DNA from: Lentimicrobiaceae bacterium
GTDB taxonomy: Bacteria; Bacteroidota; Bacteroidia; Bacteroidales; F082
Length of the DNA stretch: 64,000 bases
Direction of reading: 5' to 3'
NCBI GenBank assembly: GCA_018661505.1
Contig: JABJIE010000007.1
Span: 35,011 to 99,010 of the forward strand
This document shows, in pieces, positions 53,397 to 61,864 of the stretch (position 1 is its first letter; every line of letters starts with the position of its first letter). The notes beneath the pieces are model-generated. The model made no database searches. It was not told where the DNA came from and was given only the letters and a program-made list of their open reading frames with translations. A program made the translations under genes and the position numbers.

Positions 53397-55313
53397 TTAT
53401 TTCTTCAAAAGCTGCTTGTTTAGGAAGCTTTCCATTGCGCGGTAAAAATCAAAACGGTTTTCTTCGTTACTAAAACCATGACCCTCATTATCCTTTACCA
53501 TATACTCAACCGTAACACCACGTTTTTTCATCGCCTCAACAATCTGATCTGATTCGTCAATATTTACACGTGGGTCGTTTGCCCCCTGAGCAATGAACAG
53601 TGGAGATGTTATTTTATCAACATGATAAACAGGGCTAACCTTTCTTAACAAAACACTATCAGAAGTTGGGTTTCCTACCATTTCATACATCATATCCAAC
53701 ATCGGCTCCCAATATGGAGGAATTGTTTTCATAAAGGTGAACATATTTGATACGCCCACATAATCAACCCCTGCAGTATATAATTCAGGCTCTTTAACAA
53801 GCCCCATTAAAGTAGCATATCCACCATAACTTGCCCCATAAATAGCTATTCTGTTTGGATCAGCAATACCCTTTTTAATTAGCCAATTAGTTCCATCAGT
53901 AATGTCGTCTTGCATTTCTAGCCCCCATTTTTTAAAGGAGGCTTCCCAAAACTTTTTACCATAACCAGTTGATCCTCTAAAGTTCATTTGAAAAACCGCA
54001 TAACCACGGTTAGCCAAGAACTGTATTTCAGGATTAAACCCCCAGCCATCTCGGGCCCATGGTCCACCATGAGGATTAATTACTGTGGGTAGGTTTTTTG
54101 CTGTTTCGGGTGTATACCCTTTTGGTAGTGTTAGATAAGCATGAATGGTTAACCCATCTCTTGAGTTATATGTAACAGGAAACACATTAGCCATTTCATT
54201 TTCATCTATCCAGGGGCTAACATCTGTTATTTTTTCAAGCTTATCAGAATTTAAATCATAAATATAATATGCTCCTAGAGAGCGGTCGCTATATGTACGG
54301 ATTATGTATACATCTTCGTTTTTATTGGCATCAGTAATTGCAATCTCGTAATCACCAAGCTCTTTTTCAAGTCTTTTGTATAAGTCTTCGTGTTGTTTGT
54401 CGAAAAAGTGCTTTTCTGCTTTTGAGGATGTGTAGTTAGCGCTGGTAATTACCTTCCTTTTTTCGGAATATCCAACACTAGAAACATCATAATTTTCATT
54501 TTCATACAGTAATTTTATTTCCTTACCATTAGCAATGTCAAATTCAACAACAGCACTTTTGTCGCGATTTAAATTTGATGTTGCAATAACGTTTTTGTTG
54601 TCAAATGTGAAAAACTCGGGACTAAGGTTGTCTTTAAAGCTGGTAGTAAGAACACTCTCCCATTCATCAGCTTCAGTTTCACGGTATAATAAACTAACGT
54701 TTACACCATCAACAATAGCAAGGGCAATTCTTAATTTACCATCATGATCAAACATCCAGCCTTGAATATTTCCAGGATTTTCAGCCAACATTTCCATTTC
54801 TCCTGTTTCAAGGTTCAGCCTATACGGGTCAAAAACCTGAGGATTACGTTTATTTAACCCTATAATAACCTCATTTGGGATGTCAGGAAGACCATCAATA
54901 ATTTGAGTGCGTACACCATCAAACTCAGTATAAGCAATTGCATTGGTACTATCAATATTAATACCATACAGCTTATAGTTTTCATCGCCACCTGTATCTT
55001 TTAGGTAAAGGATGCGCTCACTGTTTGGCCAGAAATAGCCAGCAACACTCCTGTCTGTTTCAGCTGTTAGCTGGATTATTTCATCACTACCCTTTTCTTG
55101 TACAAAAACATTCATACGGTTTTCGTATGGTGCCATATAAGAGTAGTATTTCCCGTCTGGTGAAATTTGGTAACTTGTCTTTTCAGGATTCTTAAAAAAA
55201 TCCTCCAATGGAATTTGTTTAGCGGTCATTTGATTTTTATCTGCGTGATTACAACATGATGCCAGTAAAAAGATGCTGACAATTGTAATAATGGTTGAAT
55301 TTTTAATGCTCAT
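53397..55313 (-). CDS. S9-family prolyl oligopeptidase-like lipoprotein
   Basis: A 638-aa lipoprotein peptidase. The signal peptide has a lipobox ending LLASC-C near Cys19. A beta-propeller (about 35-370) starts with DFFKNPEKTSYQISPDGKYYSYMAPYENR, as in Bacteroidota S9 enzymes. The alpha/beta-hydrolase domain has nucleophile Ser495 in YGASYGGYA, the acid in GANDPRVNIDES and the base in NEGHGFS. It should cleave peptides after Pro or Ala in the periplasm. It is a single gene with a promoter box overlapping an inverted repeat. Confidence 0.92.
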   Translation of the reverse strand: MSIKNSTIITIVSIFLLASCCNHADKNQMTAKQIPLEDFFKNPEKTSYQISPDGKYYSYMAPYENRMNVFVQEKGSDEIIQLTAETDRSVAGYFWPNSERILYLKDTGGDENYKLYGINIDSTNAIAYTEFDGVRTQIIDGLPDIPNEVIIGLNKRNPQVFDPYRLNLETGEMEMLAENPGNIQGWMFDHDGKLRIALAIVDGVNVSLLYRETEADEWESVLTTSFKDNLSPEFFTFDNKNVIATSNLNRDKSAVVEFDIANGKEIKLLYENENYDVSSVGYSEKRKVITSANYTSSKAEKHFFDKQHEDLYKRLEKELGDYEIAITDANKNEDVYIIRTYSDRSLGAYYIYDLNSDKLEKITDVSPWIDENEMANVFPVTYNSRDGLTIHAYLTLPKGYTPETAKNLPTVINPHGGPWARDGWGFNPEIQFLANRGYAVFQMNFRGSTGYGKKFWEASFKKWGLEMQDDITDGTNWLIKKGIADPNRIAIYGASYGGYATLMGLVKEPELYTAGVDYVGVSNMFTFMKTIPPYWEPMLDMMYEMVGNPTSDSVLLRKVSPVYHVDKITSPLFIAQGANDPRVNIDESDQIVEAMKKRGVTVEYMVKDNEGHGFSNEENRFDFYRAMESFLNKQLLKK

Positions 55314-55349
55314 GATAGTATGTTTTAGGAATGGCTAATTAAGAAATGA

Positions 55350-55374
55350 ATTTGCGATTCTGCCCGCAAATCTA
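55350..55374 (-). promoter_or_regulatory. S9-peptidase promoter overlapping an inverted repeat
   Basis: Minus-strand -7 box TAGATTTG (55367-55374) overlaps the inverted repeat ATTTGCG (55350-55356) / CGCAAAT (55365-55371) with 8 bases between arms. An operator covering the start site is possible. Confidence 0.45.
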
Positions 55375-55578
55375 TACAATTTTAGGCTATTAAGTAAAAC
55401 CCTGATCATTTTTGAGGAGAATTTTTAGGGGATCTATAATTATATTTGATGTTTTTCATTGTTGATTGCCACAAAGGCTCAAAACAAAAAATTGATAATT
55501 AATAAAACGCACATAAGCAAAATAAATTATTATAAAAACTTTCTAGCAGAAGACCGAACATTAAAGTTTCAACTTAAC

Positions 55579-55586
55579 TATCTTTG
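55579..55586 (+). promoter_or_regulatory. -7 promoter box TATCTTTG for gltX-folB
   Basis: TATCTTTGC matches TAnnTTTG, 21 bases before the gltX ATG at 55608. It overlaps an in-frame TTG at 55584, which is therefore not the start. Confidence 0.6.
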
Positions 55587-55607
55587 CTGCCCAATAAACT
55601 AGTAATA

Positions 55608-57137
55608 ATGAGCAACAACGATGTAAGAGTGAGGTTTGCCCCCAGCCCAACAGGACCACTACATATTGGTGGCGTAAGAACAGCATTGTACAACTACTTA
55701 TTTGCAAAGAAGAATGGGGGAAAACTAATCCTTCGTATAGAGGACACAGATCAAAATAGGTTTGTGCCAGGTGCTGAACAATATATTATTGATTCTTTTA
55801 AGTGGTGCGGAATCGAATTTGACGAAGGGGTTACGGCTGGAGGAGATTATGGGCCATACAAACAATCGGAGAGAAAAAACTATTATCGTGAACATGCAAT
55901 TAAACTGATAAAATCGGGGCATGCATATTATGCATTTGATACCCCCGAAGAACTAAATAAAGTTAGATCAGATTATGAGGCGGAAAAAAGAACTTTTATA
56001 TACAATGCAGATGAGCGCAAGCGATTAAAAAACTCTCTTACACTTACAGATGAAGAAACAAAAGCTTTACTATTAAAGGGAGATCCCCATGTTATACGGT
56101 TTAAAATACCCGAGAACGAAAAGGTTATTATGGATGACCTCATAAGAGGCAGGGTAGAGGTTAACTCCTCAGTATTAGATGATAAAATATTATTCAAATC
56201 AGATGGAATGCCAACATATCATCTTGCAAACATTGTTGATGATCATCTAATGAAAATAAGCCACGTTATTAGGGGAGAAGAGTGGCTACCATCACTTCCT
56301 TTGCATGTTCTTTTATATGATGCATTTAAATGGGAAAAACCAAAGTTTGCCCACTTACCCCTTATTTTAAAACCAGATGGAAATGGAAAGCTAAGTAAAC
56401 GAGATGGTGATAGGCTTGGGTTTCCTGTTTTTCCTCTACAATGGACTGATCCGAAGACGGGTTCGGTATCTTCGGGCTTTCGTGAGGATGGTTATATAGC
56501 ACAGGCATTTATGAACATGCTAGCTCTTTTGGGGTGGAATCCGGGAGATGATAGAGAAATATTTTCAATGGATGAGTTGGCAGAAGAGTTTACAATCGAA
56601 AGGGTAGGAAAATCAGGATCAAAATTTGATCCCTCAAAAGCTATATGGTTTAACCATCAATACTTAATAAAAGAAAATAATAATAAGCTTGCCGACATGC
56701 TTTTGCCCATAGCTGAAAGCAATGGGGTATTAGTGGAAAAAGATAAAATGTCCAAAGTTATCGGCATTGTTAAAGAAAGGGCCAATTTTGCAAAGGATAT
56801 TTGGAATCAGCTTGACTTTTTCTTCGTTCGACCACAAGAGTTTGATGCTAAAGCAGTCAAGAAAAGGTGGAAACACGATTCCTATGATCAGATGAACGAG
56901 CTAAAAGACATTTTATACAATATCAACAGCTTTAAATCAGAACATACGGAAGAGGTTGTTAAAACTTGGATAGAAAATAAAGAATATGGAATGGGAATGG
57001 TTATGAATGCCTTAAGGCTTCTAATCGTTGGAGCTCTAAAGGGACCCCATTTATTTGATATAATAGCCATTTTAGGAAAAGATGAGACCTTAAAAAGGAT
57101 GGACCAGGGGCTAAATAAATTAGGAAGAAAGGAATAA
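55608..57137 (+). CDS. gltX: glutamate--tRNA ligase
   Basis: GltX charges tRNA-Glu in the cytoplasm. The ATG at 55608 gives 509 aa; an in-frame TTG at 55584 lies inside the promoter box. Class I signatures are clear: RFAPSPTGPLHIGGVRTALYN (HIGH) near the N-terminus and GKLSKRDGDRLGFP as the KMSKS loop. A single GltX with the long Bacteroidota form fits. It starts a tight three-gene unit: folB begins one base after the stop, and the CWC gene one base after that. Confidence 0.96.
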   Translation: MSNNDVRVRFAPSPTGPLHIGGVRTALYNYLFAKKNGGKLILRIEDTDQNRFVPGAEQYIIDSFKWCGIEFDEGVTAGGDYGPYKQSERKNYYREHAIKLIKSGHAYYAFDTPEELNKVRSDYEAEKRTFIYNADERKRLKNSLTLTDEETKALLLKGDPHVIRFKIPENEKVIMDDLIRGRVEVNSSVLDDKILFKSDGMPTYHLANIVDDHLMKISHVIRGEEWLPSLPLHVLLYDAFKWEKPKFAHLPLILKPDGNGKLSKRDGDRLGFPVFPLQWTDPKTGSVSSGFREDGYIAQAFMNMLALLGWNPGDDREIFSMDELAEEFTIERVGKSGSKFDPSKAIWFNHQYLIKENNNKLADMLLPIAESNGVLVEKDKMSKVIGIVKERANFAKDIWNQLDFFFVRPQEFDAKAVKKRWKHDSYDQMNELKDILYNINSFKSEHTEEVVKTWIENKEYGMGMVMNALRLLIVGALKGPHLFDIIAILGKDETLKRMDQGLNKLGRKE

Positions 57138-57138
57138 T

Positions 57139-57489
57139 ATGTCTGTTGTATCTGTTGAAGGAATGGAGTTTTTTGCCTATCATGGTTGTTTTAAAGAAGA
57201 GCAGCTCACAGGCACTAAATTTATAGTTGATATCTTCTTGACTGTTGACACTAACAGAGCAGAATCCTCGGATAATTTAGAAGATACTGTTAATTACCAA
57301 GAGGTATTTAGGTTGGTAAAGGCTGAAATGCTAATAACCTCAAAGTTATTGGAGCATGTTGGAAGAAGAATACTAGATTCGGTAACGACAAAATTTCCAC
57401 AAGTTGAAAGCGCTACTTTGAAAATTAGAAAAATGAACCCTCCTCTAGGTGGAAAGATGGATTTTGTAAGCCTAACGCTAAAGCACTAG
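57139..57489 (+). CDS. folB: dihydroneopterin aldolase
   Basis: FolB splits dihydroneopterin to give the pterin used for folate. The 116-aa product has MEFFAYHGCFKEEQLTGTKFIVDI, the family's opening with the substrate-binding YHG, then TVNYQEVFRLVKAEM, LLEHVGRRI and the C-terminal KIRKMNPPLGG. Length is normal. It follows gltX by one base and precedes the CWC gene by one base. Confidence 0.94.
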   Translation: MSVVSVEGMEFFAYHGCFKEEQLTGTKFIVDIFLTVDTNRAESSDNLEDTVNYQEVFRLVKAEMLITSKLLEHVGRRILDSVTTKFPQVESATLKIRKMNPPLGGKMDFVSLTLKH

Positions 57490-57490
57490 A

Positions 57491-57682
57491 ATGAAACTCA
57501 TTGAGGATGAAATATGCCCACGTTGCGGGAAGCCTTTTGATTGCAGTAAGTCTGGCAAGTGTTGGTGTTATGAAATTAGTTTACCACAAAGCCTTCAAGA
57601 CGCCATCGGTCAAAAATATAGCACATGCTTGTGCCCCAGTTGTCTAAAAGCTTTAACCATGAGTAATGAGGTAATTATTTAA
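57491..57682 (+). CDS. cysteine-rich CWC-family protein
   Basis: A 63-aa protein with cysteine pairs ICPRCGKPFDC, CWCYEI and CLCPSC, a small zinc-binding layout that fits the cysteine-rich CWC family. The function is unknown. It is the third gene of the gltX-folB unit with one-base spacing, and was probably missed by some annotations because of its size. Confidence 0.8.
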   Translation: MKLIEDEICPRCGKPFDCSKSGKCWCYEISLPQSLQDAIGQKYSTCLCPSCLKALTMSNEVII

Positions 57683-57691
57683 GAGGGAGGG

Positions 57692-60628
57692 TTAATTTTT
57701 AATAAAGCGAATACTTATAAGCTTGTGGTTAATACTAACAATAGTAAAGTAAACACCTGGCTCAAGAATACTAATATCTATTCTCTCGGTTCCGTTCCCC
57801 AAATTATCCAAAATGGTTTTTCCCTCCATGCTCACAATTTGTACAATTTCAGCCTTTTGTCCCGAAGAAATTTCAAAGTAATCCTTTGCTGGGTTTGGAT
57901 ATAGAATTATTTTGTTGTGCGTATCTTCATTAATTCCTGTTATTAATTTAAACACAACTGTATATGTTTCTTCTGTAATTCCGTCCTGAGCCAAAACAAC
58001 GATTATCCCTTCACCCGGAACAGTTGTTGCTTGCGTTATGGTGGTGGTTGCCAGCGAATCATTTGGAATACCGTGAATAATTGGCACGGGACTCCCCTCT
58101 GGAATATTCATCTCATAATTAAAAATTAAAGGCTCAAAACCATTAACTGTTAAGCCATCAACCGTAAGGTCAGAAAGGGTAGCGTCAGACCCAAGAGTGT
58201 AGAAATAAACAGTGTAAGTCATCTCAGTAACACCATCTTCAGCAATTACCAGTAGTGTTGCCTCGCCCGGTATTTGTTGACATTGAGTTATGGTAATGGT
58301 TGCCTCAGGATCATTTGTAATGCCATCAACAACAGGTATTGATGATGTGTCCGCAACCACATATTCATAATATGTTATTTGAGGATCAAATCCAGCTATG
58401 GTAATTCCATCAACAGTAAGGTCAGAAAGAGTTGCGTCATACCCTAGATAATAAAAACCAACCGTGTAAGTAAGTTGTGTAACACCATCCTCGGCAGTAA
58501 CTTCAATAGTTGCATCACCAGGGATATTAACACATTGGTTATCAGCTACAGTTGCAAGAGAGTCGCTGGCTATTCCTTGTACATAAGGAGCAGCAGCAGG
58601 ATACAACACAGCGTATGTATAATTAAATATATTAGGATCAAAACCCTCAATTGTAACCCCAGAAACAAGCAAGTCTGCCAATGTAGCATCCGAGCCTGCA
58701 GTATATAAAAAATTAATGGTGTAGGTATTCGTTGTTAGACCGTCTTCAGATGTTACCTCTACCATTGCCGAACCTGGTAGCGCAGTTGCTTGAGTAATTA
58801 TGGTAATTGCATTGGAATCTGCTGGCGTAGCTCCAACAATTGGAATGGGCATCCCGGTTGCAACTGGGTAGTCGTAATTGAACACATCAGGTGCAAATCC
58901 TGTAATTGTTGTGCCATCAACGGTTAAATCAATTAGGGTAGCATCTGTTCCAGCGATATGAAAATCAATGATATATGTTAATTGAGTTACCCCGTCTTCT
59001 GCTGTGACAAGCACGTTAGATGTACCCGGAACGGAAGTTGTTTGTGAAATATTAACAGTAGCATTTAGGTCATTTGCCGTTGCGCCAGTGATTGGCAAAG
59101 GATTACCGGCAGGTATACCCACTTGATAATAAAATATACCTGGACTAAACCCGTCTACTGTTACACCATCTATGGTGAGGTCGCTTAGGGTTGCATCAGT
59201 GCTTAATGGAGGGTCTCCAATTGTACCATCAGTATAGATGTTTTGCATGTATATATCCGAAGAACTACCCTCCTCCCATACTGCAATTAACATATCATTA
59301 TGCATGTCTGAGTTTACAATATGTACTTTTTCGGTTGTTCTACCTGCCATAAGAGTTGATGCAGGACTCCATATAATAGATCCGGCATCATCTACGCCAA
59401 TTCCTTTTATGTGTGAATAAATGGATGATCCAGACACCCATTCATCATAAACGATCAGCGCACTAGTACCACTAAAAATACTACCACCAACAACACCAGA
59501 AACATCGGAGCTCATGGCAATAAACTCAATGCCATCATTACCCCAAAGCAAAGCGCCCGTATCTGAAAATTTTTGTCCAGCAATTGCTGTTTGTGTTTGG
59601 CCACTATTTTTTTTACTCCAACTAACAAGTGTTTCATTATTACCGTTTACCCCAAGTAATTGAGGGTTTTGATTGCTATTTGATGTCGAAGTCATGCAGC
59701 TTGACCCATTTGATGGCCATGTGATACTTCCATCACTAAGCACCCTTTGTACGGAGGCATTTATATTATTATCTCCATTCCTATCATCCATCCAAGCAAG
59801 TATAATACCGTTTGAATTATCTGAAGCAATCGTAAAGTTTGTAAATGCCGAGATACCGTTGGCGTTGCTTACTAATACATCTGATGTCCATATGGTATTC
59901 CCTGAGCCATTAAATTTTTGAACATATATATGACGAGTTAAGGCAGGAAAATTACCCGTTTCCTTATAAAACCCCATTATGTAATTGTCGCCATCTACAC
60001 CCAGAACTCTTGCGCCCGTGTAGCTCTGTGAGCCACTTTGAAATGTAATACCAGCGCTACCCCAAGCCAAAGTACCAGAAGGAGTTATCTTTTGCATAAC
60101 TATTTCACTCTCTGATGAAGTTGGCCTTGACCAGGCAACAATTGCATTATTTGATGAGGTAACAGAAATGCTTGGTACATATTCATCTTGTGGGTCTGAT
60201 GTTAACTGAATACCATCAGCACCCCATCTGAAGCTTCCCGATGGGGATATTGAATATGCGTATATATTTGCATTTCCATCCCTGACATCATTAAATGCAA
60301 TGACACAATTACCATTATTATCAACACCAAGATCCCACTCTGTTATCCAGGTGTTTTGAGTCTTATCACTGATTAAAATTCCATTATTGGCCCATTGGGC
60401 AATACCACTAAAATTATAATACTGTAGCCTTACATCATAGTTACCAGCATCATTTGAATAGAATCCCACATAGAAATTACCATTATTGTCATAGGCAATA
60501 TGTGGTACGGCTTGTTCGCCACCAAGATCACAAACAACACTATTTACAACAGGATCATCCACCCACTGTGCAAATGATGTAAAATTAGCGCTCATTGAAA
60601 TTAGAACAATTAAAATGTATTTCTTCAT
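57692..60628 (-). CDS. large T9SS surface protein with five cadherin-like repeats
   Basis: From the ATG at 60628 the product is 978 aa; a longer frame to 60652 overlaps a promoter box. A signal peptide (MKKYILIVLISMSANFTSFAQ) is followed by about 450 residues of beta-propeller-like repeats with W-x-x-x-G-I strands (IAQWANNGILI, FRWGADGIQL, LAWGSAGITF). Five near-identical cadherin-like beta-sandwich repeats of 84-85 residues follow, each opening DATLxDLxVDGxTxxGF. The C-terminus is a T9SS sorting domain (ILYPNPAKDYFEI onward). Adhesion or sugar binding is likely. It is a single gene. Confidence 0.88.
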   Translation of the reverse strand: MKKYILIVLISMSANFTSFAQWVDDPVVNSVVCDLGGEQAVPHIAYDNNGNFYVGFYSNDAGNYDVRLQYYNFSGIAQWANNGILISDKTQNTWITEWDLGVDNNGNCVIAFNDVRDGNANIYAYSISPSGSFRWGADGIQLTSDPQDEYVPSISVTSSNNAIVAWSRPTSSESEIVMQKITPSGTLAWGSAGITFQSGSQSYTGARVLGVDGDNYIMGFYKETGNFPALTRHIYVQKFNGSGNTIWTSDVLVSNANGISAFTNFTIASDNSNGIILAWMDDRNGDNNINASVQRVLSDGSITWPSNGSSCMTSTSNSNQNPQLLGVNGNNETLVSWSKKNSGQTQTAIAGQKFSDTGALLWGNDGIEFIAMSSDVSGVVGGSIFSGTSALIVYDEWVSGSSIYSHIKGIGVDDAGSIIWSPASTLMAGRTTEKVHIVNSDMHNDMLIAVWEEGSSSDIYMQNIYTDGTIGDPPLSTDATLSDLTIDGVTVDGFSPGIFYYQVGIPAGNPLPITGATANDLNATVNISQTTSVPGTSNVLVTAEDGVTQLTYIIDFHIAGTDATLIDLTVDGTTITGFAPDVFNYDYPVATGMPIPIVGATPADSNAITIITQATALPGSAMVEVTSEDGLTTNTYTINFLYTAGSDATLADLLVSGVTIEGFDPNIFNYTYAVLYPAAAPYVQGIASDSLATVADNQCVNIPGDATIEVTAEDGVTQLTYTVGFYYLGYDATLSDLTVDGITIAGFDPQITYYEYVVADTSSIPVVDGITNDPEATITITQCQQIPGEATLLVIAEDGVTEMTYTVYFYTLGSDATLSDLTVDGLTVNGFEPLIFNYEMNIPEGSPVPIIHGIPNDSLATTTITQATTVPGEGIIVVLAQDGITEETYTVVFKLITGINEDTHNKIILYPNPAKDYFEISSGQKAEIVQIVSMEGKTILDNLGNGTERIDISILEPGVYFTIVSINHKLISIRFIKN
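57938..59197 (-). repeat. five tandem 84-85-codon coding repeats
   Basis: Inside the T9SS protein, five repeats begin at the DATL motif (codons 486, 570, 655, 739 and 823 counted from 60652), giving a 252-255-base period. Each has the same skeleton: DATL.DL.VDG, a GF.P.I.NY strand, an I.G. segment, then a conserved ATVxxxQ / PGxxxVxVxAEDGVTxxTYTV end. The last repeats are most alike, which suggests recent duplication. Confidence 0.85.
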
Positions 60629-60649
60629 TGTGTTATGGATATTTATTTT

Positions 60650-60657
60650 CAAATATA
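60650..60657 (-). promoter_or_regulatory. -7 promoter box TATATTTG for the cadherin-like gene
   Basis: Minus-strand TATATTTG matches TAnnTTTG, 21 bases before the ATG at 60628. It overlaps an in-frame start at 60652, so the shorter protein is favoured. Confidence 0.45.
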
Positions 60658-60673
60658 GTGAGTTTAATATTTT

Positions 60674-60796
60674 AACCTTAAAATACCGACAGGATTAATC
60701 ATAGGAGCTATCAACAACAAACCTCAAGTAATGTCCATAATAGGTGGTGCTGGAAAATACTTAGCCACAAGAGCATCATCTACTATAATTAGTTAA
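60674..60796 (+). pseudogene. short remnant resembling an allene-oxide-cyclase/dirigent-type barrel end
   Basis: On the plus strand a frame ending at the TAA at 60794-60796 reads NKPQVMSIIGGAGKYLATRASSTIIS. The SIIGGxGKY core resembles the conserved IxGGTGKY turn of dirigent/allene-oxide-cyclase-like barrels. There is no credible start, and upstream residues are low-quality. It may be a decayed gene fragment, or chance. Confidence 0.3.
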
Positions 60797-60881
60797 TTAA
60801 ACCAGCATAATAGAAAAGCTAGCCTAGTTGTATTTGCTCATTAAAATTTCTAAAAACCCCTAATAAGTATGGGAAAAATGC

Positions 60882-60889
60882 TATTTTTG
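60882..60889 (+). promoter_or_regulatory. -7 promoter box TATTTTTG for tRNA-Cys
   Basis: TATTTTTGC matches TAnnTTTG and ends 17 bases before the tRNA 5' end. The box is not limited to protein genes. Confidence 0.6.
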
Positions 60890-60906
60890 CCATCCAATTT
60901 ATTTAG

Positions 60907-60977
60907 GGTACCGTGGCCGAGTGGCTAGGCGCTGGTCTGCAAAACCATGTACAGCGGTTCGAATCCGCTCGGTACCT
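60907..60977 (+). tRNA. tRNA-Cys (anticodon GCA)
   Basis: The acceptor arm GGTACCG pairs fully with CGGTACC near the 3' end, with discriminator base U, as expected for tRNA-Cys. The D arm (GCC/GGC around GAGTGGCTA), the anticodon loop CTGCAAA (anticodon GCA), and the T arm (AGCGG/CCGCT around TTCGAAT) all fold. The outer pair of the anticodon stem is a C-T mismatch. CCA is not encoded. It is transcribed alone and followed by a strong terminator. Confidence 0.95.
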
Positions 60978-60990
60978 CGCATAAAATTTT

Positions 60991-61030
60991 AAACCCGATG
61001 TATATCAAGTAGATATGAATCGGGTTTTTT
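60991..61030 (+). terminator. Rho-independent terminator after tRNA-Cys
   Basis: AAACCCGAT (60991-60999) pairs perfectly with ATCGGGTTT (61019-61027), followed by a T run. It is the most convincing terminator in the window. Confidence 0.85.
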
Positions 61031-61046
61031 ATTAGTGGGTCATGAA

Positions 61047-61817
61047 TTAAGGCGTTGCCCAATAACTTTGATCAGTAATATTTTTGATTCCCTGTGGCTC
61101 ATCACCAACACCAATGGGCTTTGTTTGGAAATAATATACATCATAACCATCAAGAGTGTTTGATGTTGAGGTGGTTGCCATATTCAATAAAGCGACCTTT
61201 TCATCTATTGGATCATCATTTCCAATTAATGCTTCCCACAAGTTAAGTACAGGTTCGCCTGCCTCATTAAGCTTTCGTTCCCAAACATGTATAAAAAGTG
61301 CATTTGAACCAAGTGTCATATCCCAAATAGCTCCAACCTCCCAGCCTTTGGAATAGTCTGTAGAGGTTTCATAAACTCCCCAGCCAATGCAGCACTCAAC
61401 AGTTATCATTCCAGAATTGATATTTGGAGCTTCATTTTCATTCCAATTAATCATTGTAGTGCCATTTGGCGTACCTATAATTTCATTAAGTGATCCCACC
61501 TTGCTTGTTTGTTGGCCATTTTCCCATTTGTAAAGATCACAACTACCAAAAGACCCATATAGCTGCGCTGGAAGAGGCACCCCTCCCACATAAGCACCCG
61601 GAGAAACATTCCAATTTAAATCTCCACACGGAGGGCAGTCAGCTATATTTACTGGCTCAACAATTGTAGGAGAATTTTCCCACGAATCTATTAAATCATT
61701 CAAGGACTTAATATCTAGGGTTTCAATTGGCGCAGGAAGGTTGTCAGATTTGCACCCCGACAATATTAATGTCGATATTATCATTATTGAAATAAGGTAA
61801 GCGTTTAGTTGTCTCAT
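61047..61817 (-). CDS. lipoprotein of unknown function
   Basis: A 256-aa lipoprotein: the signal peptide ends in a lipobox LILSGC-K (Cys22). The mature part begins DNLPAPIETLDIKSLNDLIDSWE, and has CPPCGD and CC near the middle (VECCIGWGVYETS), so disulfides or metal binding are possible. The rest is Trp/Gly-rich, like a beta-sandwich. I do not recognise a family. It lies between tRNA-Cys and the aminotransferase gene, on the same strand as the latter. Confidence 0.75.
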   Translation of the reverse strand: MRQLNAYLISIMIISTLILSGCKSDNLPAPIETLDIKSLNDLIDSWENSPTIVEPVNIADCPPCGDLNWNVSPGAYVGGVPLPAQLYGSFGSCDLYKWENGQQTSKVGSLNEIIGTPNGTTMINWNENEAPNINSGMITVECCIGWGVYETSTDYSKGWEVGAIWDMTLGSNALFIHVWERKLNEAGEPVLNLWEALIGNDDPIDEKVALLNMATTSTSNTLDGYDVYYFQTKPIGVGDEPQGIKNITDQSYWATP

Positions 61818-61864
61818 GTTTTAAAAGGGGTTAAAATTTATAATAATGTTTTATGTATTTTTTG

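Larger units (their letters stand above)
60653..61046. other. intergenic stretch with a gene remnant and tRNA-Cys
   Basis: These 394 bases hold a short degenerate plus-strand frame (60674-60796), the tRNA-Cys promoter box, tRNA-Cys and its terminator. Otherwise I see nothing further. Confidence 0.6.

Noticed and set aside
53560..53575. CACGTG inside the S9 peptidase gene as parS
   Set aside because: The core alone matches and the flanks differ; it is expected by chance.
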